DNA from: Phycisphaerae bacterium
Lineage (GTDB): Bacteria; Planctomycetota; Phycisphaerae; SM23-33
Reading direction: 5' to 3'
Length of the DNA stretch: 64,000 bases
NCBI GenBank assembly: GCA_030745875.1
Contig: JASLNT010000003.1
Location: 50,972 to 114,971, forward strand
Part shown: positions 59,792 through 64,000 of the stretch, in pieces
How the letters are laid out: each line of letters begins with the position of its first letter
Position numbering within the stretch: the stretch's first letter is position 1
Notes under the pieces: generated by a model
Seen by the model: only the letters and a program-made list of their open reading frames with translations
Told to the model about the DNA's origin: nothing
Database searches by the model: none
Position numbers and translations under genes: made by a program

Positions 59792-60193
59792 TCACTTAAC
59801 GACAATCACGCCGTCCTTGTCGGACAGTTTGTAGATGCCCAGCGGCTTGTCGGCTTTGTCGAGGATGATCCAGTAGTGGTCTTCGAATGTGTCCTGGGTG
59901 ACCTCGCCGGCGGCGGGGACGTCCTTGTAATAGACGCGGGCTCCGTCGGTCTCGTCGAGCCAGTGCAGGGTGACCGGCGATTTGGTCTTGTTCCTTACCG
60001 TCAACACAACGGATGTTTGCGTGTCGGTTGAGACCAGGCCCTTTTCCTTCTTCGGATCGATGCGGGGCAGGATGTTCTCGGTGGGCTTGTTTACGACGGG
60101 CTCTTCGGGCCCGGACGGTTTCAACAGGTCGCAACCGGACACCGCAACCAACATTCCCGCCGAAAGAATTACCGCTAACGATATTCTGAACAT
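59792..60193 (-). CDS. Lipoprotein with VHL-beta-like domain, copy 2
   Basis: This 133-residue tandem paralogue of the preceding gene has exactly the same length, with a lipobox-like AVSGC (Cys21). The linker carries the shared ILPRIDPKKE block. The VHL-like beta domain includes LTVRNKTKSPVTLHWLDETDG, VYYKDVPAAGE, TQDTFEDHYWIILD and LGIYKLSDKDGVIVVK. The two copies differ mostly in the surface loops, suggesting diversified partners. GGGAGAAAG precedes the ATG. The pair is flanked by intergenic DNA on both sides. Confidence 0.74.
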   Translation of the reverse strand: MFRISLAVILSAGMLVAVSGCDLLKPSGPEEPVVNKPTENILPRIDPKKEKGLVSTDTQTSVVLTVRNKTKSPVTLHWLDETDGARVYYKDVPAAGEVTQDTFEDHYWIILDKADKPLGIYKLSDKDGVIVVK

Positions 60194-60346
60194 GATCTTT
60201 CTCCCAATACTGGATTAACGACTTGCCATTTCACGCGGTGTGAAACTGTAGCACACGGCGCGCGGATTGGGAATTGTGAATTGAAAAATGGCGACAGCCC
60301 GCCGGCGACGCCGGGGTAAAACAACCCTTCCAACCGCCCGCAGGCG

Positions 60347-60578
60347 AGGTTCACAACAGGCCAAAAACGCCCCTACCTGTGAACCTCCGTATCCGAGGCC
60401 CCGAAGACGCCCCGGCGAGGATCCGGCCGGGAGGTGATTCACCGTAAACGGCTGGTCAAACGCGTGTTACACTATACTGGGCAATCGGGCTGCGGCAGGC
60501 TGATTGGGATTATTCCGATTATATCGCCCAAAAACAGGGGTGTCACACCGCAGGAAACCTGTGAACCAATTGTGAACC
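60347..60578. repeat. Cluster of four TGTGAACC motifs
   Basis: AGGTTCACA at 60347-60355 and TGTGAACCT at 60378-60386 are perfect complements. TGTGAACC at 60560 and at 60571 repeat directly 11 bp apart. The same direct pair is present near 16818. The regular phasing suggests a protein-binding array, but no regulator can be named. Confidence 0.45.
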
Positions 60579-60791
60579 TCGCCCCCGGCGCCCGGACGGT
60601 CCGATCGCTGGGATTCGGCGAGTTGAAACGGTGCGCGCAACTCATTTTCGGACAGTATTTATGGACCCGATCAGGAAAGTGAAAACTCCGCCGCAAGAGA
60701 AAGAGGCGACCTGTCCGATACTATTGATTGACGGACCCCGCACCGACGCGGACGCATAATCTGCGCCGGCGCCAAGATTTTGTGTAAGTAC

Positions 60792-60820
60792 TTGCAAGCC
60801 GTTGCTTGCCTTTGGATAAT
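60792..60820 (+). promoter_or_regulatory. Sigma70-type promoter of the TPR lipoprotein gene
   Basis: TTGCAA at 60792-60797, a 17-bp spacer and GATAAT at 60815-60820 precede the ATG at 60864 with AAGGA in between as ribosome-binding site. Confidence 0.55.
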
Positions 60821-60863
60821 GCGCCAACCAGAGATCCGGGAGTCTTCAAAAAGGAACCCTGCC

Positions 60864-61874
60864 ATGAAAACCACCATCAAAACGGGTAAATGGTCACTAC
60901 TGCTGATCCTTGCCGCCAGCACATTCCTAGCCGGATGCGACAGCCCGCCGTCACCGATCCGCGAAGGATACCGGGGCGGATTCAGGTCGATAAAGACGCT
61001 TGCAGTCGCTCCGGGCGACGAGGCCGAGAGCAAAGCGGTGACCGCCGCGGAGATCGCTCGGGTGCAATATCGCTACCGTCTGACAGTTCTGCGCGGATAC
61101 TGCAACAGAATCGGAGACGCCGATCGCTACAACTGGTCGGGCAAAGAGATCGAGAATCTCGACACGGCGCAATGGTTCAAGTGGACCGGAATACCCGAAG
61201 TTGTCCCCCCGTCGGGCGAATCGCTGACCGACGCCGATCAGCGCCTGCTGGTGGAGTTTGTACTCACGGCCAGGGCGGCTTACAAGCAGGAGATGCGAAA
61301 TCTCGAGAAGTTCTACACCGATCGTCTCAGCCTGGAGAAGGCGAAATTCGTCAGCCGCGCGCGGGCGAGATTCGATCCGGTGCGTACGTACGTATATTTC
61401 TTCAGCGCCGAAGCCCCTCCGGAAAACATGAAGCCGGTGAAGGTGATCCCGGCGGCTGAAGAGCTGTACAGCAAGGCCCTTTCGACTTACAAGCGGGCCA
61501 GTATCGTGCCCCTGGTCCCCAACTACAAGAAGCAGCGCGAGGCGTTGCGGTTGTTCCTTACGATCACCGAGCAGCATCCCACGAGCACCAAGAGCCCGCT
61601 GGCGGCGTTCTATATCGGTCACATCTACCGAGAGTACTTCAACGAAGACGTCCGTGCGGTGATGTGGTATCAGCGGGCCTGGAAGTGGGACCCGCGGATC
61701 CAGATCGGCGCTAGATTCCAGGCGGCCGTCGTGTGGGATTACCGCCTCCAGAACCTCGAACGAGCCCTGGAACTCTACCAGGCCGTGCTGGACTTCGAAT
61801 TCGATGACCTGACCAACCGAACGTTCGCCAGACGAAGAATCGCCGAACTCACCGAAGGCGGACAGGTCAACTGA
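60864..61874 (+). CDS. TPR-type lipoprotein
   Basis: This 336-residue lipoprotein has a lipobox-like FLAGC (Cys25). The N-terminal part is a charged helical region with an Arg/Tyr-rich stretch (RVQYRYRLTVLRGYCNR). The C-terminal part (about 200-330) is TPR-like, with ALRLFLTITEQHPTSTKSPLAAFYIGHIYREYF and AVVWDYRLQNLERALELYQAVLD, as in outer-membrane lipoproteins that bridge assembly complexes. The exact role is unknown. Confidence 0.75.
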   Translation: MKTTIKTGKWSLLLILAASTFLAGCDSPPSPIREGYRGGFRSIKTLAVAPGDEAESKAVTAAEIARVQYRYRLTVLRGYCNRIGDADRYNWSGKEIENLDTAQWFKWTGIPEVVPPSGESLTDADQRLLVEFVLTARAAYKQEMRNLEKFYTDRLSLEKAKFVSRARARFDPVRTYVYFFSAEAPPENMKPVKVIPAAEELYSKALSTYKRASIVPLVPNYKKQREALRLFLTITEQHPTSTKSPLAAFYIGHIYREYFNEDVRAVMWYQRAWKWDPRIQIGARFQAAVVWDYRLQNLERALELYQAVLDFEFDDLTNRTFARRRIAELTEGGQVN

Positions 61875-62079
61875 TCGTCTGATCGAACGTCAGTGCGGAT
61901 GTAGACGGGAATCCGGCCGCGATCCCGACGGGTGTCTTGCGCGATCGTTGCGGGCGGAGTTTCGGCAAATAATAGAAGATTTCGGGGTGTTTTGCGTTAT
62001 ACTTACTTGTGTAGCAATCTGTCTTAAAGTCCGATATTTGTGGTAGCCGGAACGTATCGCCACCGAAAGGAATCGTACT

Positions 62080-63609
62080 ATGAACACCACCGCGACGAAG
62101 TTCGCTTCGCTGCTTTTGGCTGGTTTGATCCTCAGCGTATTTGTCGGGTCGGCGGCGGCGGGATGGGAGAATCCCAAGGCCCAACCGCACCCAAAAGCCA
62201 AACCGCAGCGTCGCACGGCGGCCGAGTCGCTCCCCCCCCTGCCGCTTCCCGCCACACCTCTCAGGCGGTCGGAGCGCAAACGCCAACCCTCACCGCCTAA
62301 TCTCGTGGGAATGGTCAACTTCTCCGAGCGTAAATTCGTCCGAAAGGACGGTAAGCGAGTAGCCGCCAGCGCCTTTCCAACCACTGTAATCGACATAGAA
62401 CGCCTTATAAGCTACGCCAACAGCCGCCTGAACATCCGCTACCGCTACGTCCCGATCCAACTGGAGAAGTTCTCCTGGGACCCGCGCACGCTTCCGCTGC
62501 TGTACGTGACCGGCTGGACGCCGATGCCTAAACTCTCCGACGACACCATCGCAAGCCTCAGGCGATACCTCTTCGACGGAGGGACGCTCGTTATTCACGC
62601 CCAGTGCGGCCGAGAAGAGTTCCGCACCACCGCACTCCGCGAGATCAGACGAATATTCCCGAATCGTCAGCTGGCGGCTATCGACACCGACTCGCCGCTG
62701 TTCAGCGCCTACTACCCGATCAAGACCATGCGCGTGCGCAAAGACTCCAAACCGTTCCAGGACATGAAACCGTACATGGAGGCGATCTACCTTGGTTGTC
62801 GCCCGGCGATCATATACTCACCGATCGACCTGAACTGCGGATGGGACGTCGCGAAGAATCCGATTGAGGGCGGAGTGCTGTATCACCAGGACGATGCTAT
62901 AAAGCTCGGGGTGAACATCATCACCAGCGTACTGGCCAACATGCAGTACGCCCGGGCCTGGGGGGTCCAGAAAGTCTACCACCAGCAAGGCAAGCCAAGC
63001 CGCGATCAACTGGTGATCGGACAGATCACGCACAACGGCGACTGGGACCCCACCAACCACGGACTGCCCAACCTGATGAAGTACATCGCCAAGAACACCA
63101 CGCTGAAGGTGCAGTTCAAGCGCGAGGTGGTGGAGCTTGGCTCGGACAAACTGTTCAAGTACCCCGTGCTGTACATGACCGGTTTGAGAGACTTCAAACT
63201 GACCGACGCTGAAGTGGTTCAGTTGCGCAAATACCTCTTGGGCGGAGGCGTGCTGATAGCCGATTCAGCCGCCGGGCGAAAAGCGTTCGATGTGGCGTTC
63301 AGACGCGAGTTGAAACGCGCCCTTCCCAAGCACAAGATCGATCCCATCCAGAACGACTCCCAGATTTACAAGATGCCGTACACCGTCCGCACTGTAACGT
63401 ACAGCGACATGGTCAAGGCGACCTCTCCGGCGCTTAACACACCAACGCTTGAGGGAGTCAAGATAGACGGCCAATTGGGCGTTATCTACTCGCCGCTGGG
63501 ACTAGGCAATGGATGGGAACAGTTGGGGTTCGCGTACAATCGCGGCTATGCGGACTCAGATGCAATTCGCATCGGCGTTAACGCGCTTGCATACGCAATG
63601 ACGCACTAA
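62080..63609 (+). CDS. Exported protein with two tandem DUF4159 domains
   Basis: This 509-residue protein has a signal peptide (about 1-27), a Pro/Arg-rich linker (about 30-75) and two related halves. Each half follows the DUF4159 plan: a polar start, an LYVTGW or LYMTGL strand, LRRYLFDGGTLVIHAQ or LRKYLLGGGVLIADSA, a distal IYSPIDLNCGWD or IYSPLGLGNGWE, and a final LGVN or IGVN helix (about 100-290 and 320-508). The two domains are a class-I-amidotransferase-like fold usually found at membranes; here the protein seems soluble and exported. AAGGAA precedes the ATG. Function unknown. Confidence 0.82.
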   Translation: MNTTATKFASLLLAGLILSVFVGSAAAGWENPKAQPHPKAKPQRRTAAESLPPLPLPATPLRRSERKRQPSPPNLVGMVNFSERKFVRKDGKRVAASAFPTTVIDIERLISYANSRLNIRYRYVPIQLEKFSWDPRTLPLLYVTGWTPMPKLSDDTIASLRRYLFDGGTLVIHAQCGREEFRTTALREIRRIFPNRQLAAIDTDSPLFSAYYPIKTMRVRKDSKPFQDMKPYMEAIYLGCRPAIIYSPIDLNCGWDVAKNPIEGGVLYHQDDAIKLGVNIITSVLANMQYARAWGVQKVYHQQGKPSRDQLVIGQITHNGDWDPTNHGLPNLMKYIAKNTTLKVQFKREVVELGSDKLFKYPVLYMTGLRDFKLTDAEVVQLRKYLLGGGVLIADSAAGRKAFDVAFRRELKRALPKHKIDPIQNDSQIYKMPYTVRTVTYSDMVKATSPALNTPTLEGVKIDGQLGVIYSPLGLGNGWEQLGFAYNRGYADSDAIRIGVNALAYAMTH

Positions 63610-63740
63610 GCATCTCTAATCACCTGCAACACGCCAAGCCCCGTGATACTACATCACGCGGGCTCGCTTCGTATCCACATGGGCTCCACTCCAGCTTGGA
63701 CCCCTTGATGCGTGCGCTGCACGGCCTACACAACGAGAAT

Positions 63741-63780
63741 CGGCCGACAGTGAACGGGAGAAGAAGAACACTGTCGGCCG
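63741..63780. repeat. Perfect 12-bp inverted repeat
   Basis: CGGCCGACAGTG at 63741-63752 and CACTGTCGGCCG at 63769-63780 enclose a purine-rich 16-nt loop. This can form a stable RNA hairpin and could also act as a DNA binding site. Confidence 0.6.
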
Positions 63781-63791
63781 AACTCCAGATC

Positions 63792-63809
63792 GGGGCATAA
63801 GCCCCTTTT
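63792..63809 (+). terminator. Intrinsic terminator
   Basis: GGGGC-ATAA-GCCCC followed by TTTT on the plus strand. It lies 183 nt after the DUF4159 stop codon, downstream of the two other hairpins. Confidence 0.55.
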
Positions 63810-64000
63810 CATCATATTTATATAGTCGGAACAAAAGACATGCGACTGTCTTTAGAATTCTGTAAAGGGCGAAGTAAAACTGTAGCGCGGGCGGAGCAAT
63901 AGTGTAGCGCTTGTGGGTATGAATACCCCAGACCGCCTGGGGCGTCAAGTTTCTGTTCTATTTGGTTGTTTGTCTTTCCTTTCTTTCCGCTGTCCGGCTG

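Larger units (their letters stand above)
60194..60863. other. Long intergenic region with TGTGAACC repeats
   Basis: No gene is supported in these 670 bp. It contains four copies of TGTGAACC or its complement (60347-60355 inverted, 60378-60386, 60560-60567, 60571-60578). The first two form an inverted repeat and the last two a direct repeat with 11-bp phasing. GC-rich palindromic text lies around 60290-60315. The promoter of the downstream lipoprotein gene is listed separately. Confidence 0.45.
63610..64000. other. Right-edge intergenic region with three hairpins
   Basis: No gene is supported; the 99-codon frame on the minus strand at 63649-63948 has no recognisable family. Three structures are visible. 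A bulged hairpin lies at 63638-63663, a perfect 12-bp inverted repeat with a 16-nt loop at 63741-63780, and a terminator at 63792-63809. They could form a small RNA on the plus strand or the transcript end of the DUF4159 gene. Confidence 0.45.

Noticed and set aside
63649..63948. A 99-codon minus-strand frame at the right edge
   Set aside because: No ribosome-binding site or family pattern, and it crosses the perfect inverted repeat and the terminator.
1..64000. CRISPR arrays, prophage, insertion sequences, rRNA
   Set aside because: I found no regularly spaced identical repeats, no transposase or phage structural gene, and no rRNA-like stretch anywhere in the window.

Overview
The window looks like a chromosomal segment of a Gram-negative bacterium, most likely a member of the Planctomycetota (perhaps Phycisphaerae-like). 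The case rests on gene content: several Tat-exported Gfo/Idh/MocA oxidoreductases, DUF1080, SASA-esterase and FGE-sulfatase proteins, giant secreted beta-propeller proteins with CXXCH haem sites related to hydrazine-synthase alpha subunits, NPCBM and DUF4159 proteins, a PEP-CTERM protein, many lipoproteins and an oversized signal peptidase I. This is inference from protein families; no rRNA gene or other phylogenetic marker was used.

Layout. 1-1.8 kb: a left-edge gene start, a degenerate tRNA-Asp-like sequence, and a PAS-GGDEF gene that loses its catalytic end exactly at that tRNA. 2.1-4.6 kb: a tandem pair of Tat-signal oxidoreductases. 4.7-9.0 kb: an AAA/DUF4143 ATPase that appears leaderless, and a convergent three-haem-site propeller protein. 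9.0-15.8 kb: a HEAT/TPR lipoprotein, an exported protein with DnaJ-type cysteine clusters, a BNR-4 protein, and between them a small gene graveyard. 15.9-19.2 kb: a TetR regulator with a visible operator, then asd-truA-pyrE. 19.5-24.2 kb: a REC-SpoIIE-STAS-like regulator, lptB, a spacer with two perfect DnaA boxes, and lepB. 24.3-29.1 kb: exported carbohydrate-related proteins. 29.3-34.7 kb: dnaN, a DciA-like gene, an MTAP-like phosphorylase, ribBA and a MEMO-family gene. 34.7-39.9 kb: an Xaa-Pro peptidase, a sodium:solute symporter with an inserted cadherin-like domain, and a B12-type radical SAM protein. 40.2-48.0 kb: a PQQ-like propeller, a PEP-CTERM protein, dinB, glmM and a second haem-site propeller. 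48.1-51.2 kb: clpX and xerC-like genes. 51.3-56.0 kb: an acyltransferase / HtrA / HtrA-like pseudoprotease / VOC operon. 56.2-63.6 kb: mostly small exported proteins and lipoproteins, including a tandem pair with a VHL-beta-like domain, and a DUF4159 protein. The right edge holds structured non-coding DNA.

How it fits together. Housekeeping genes (pyrimidine, aspartate-family, riboflavin, cell-wall precursor, LPS export, replication, proteolysis) are interleaved with a large exported set. The exported set suggests turnover of extracellular carbohydrate or protein with periplasmic redox proteins. Nothing here is a recognisable phage, plasmid, CRISPR or defence island. The most unusual items are the disrupted GGDEF/tRNA junction, the tandem VHL-like lipoproteins, the symporter with an extracytoplasmic insert, the paired haem-site propellers, the HtrA plus pseudo-HtrA operon, and several promoters whose -10 box lies 6-9 nt before a start codon.
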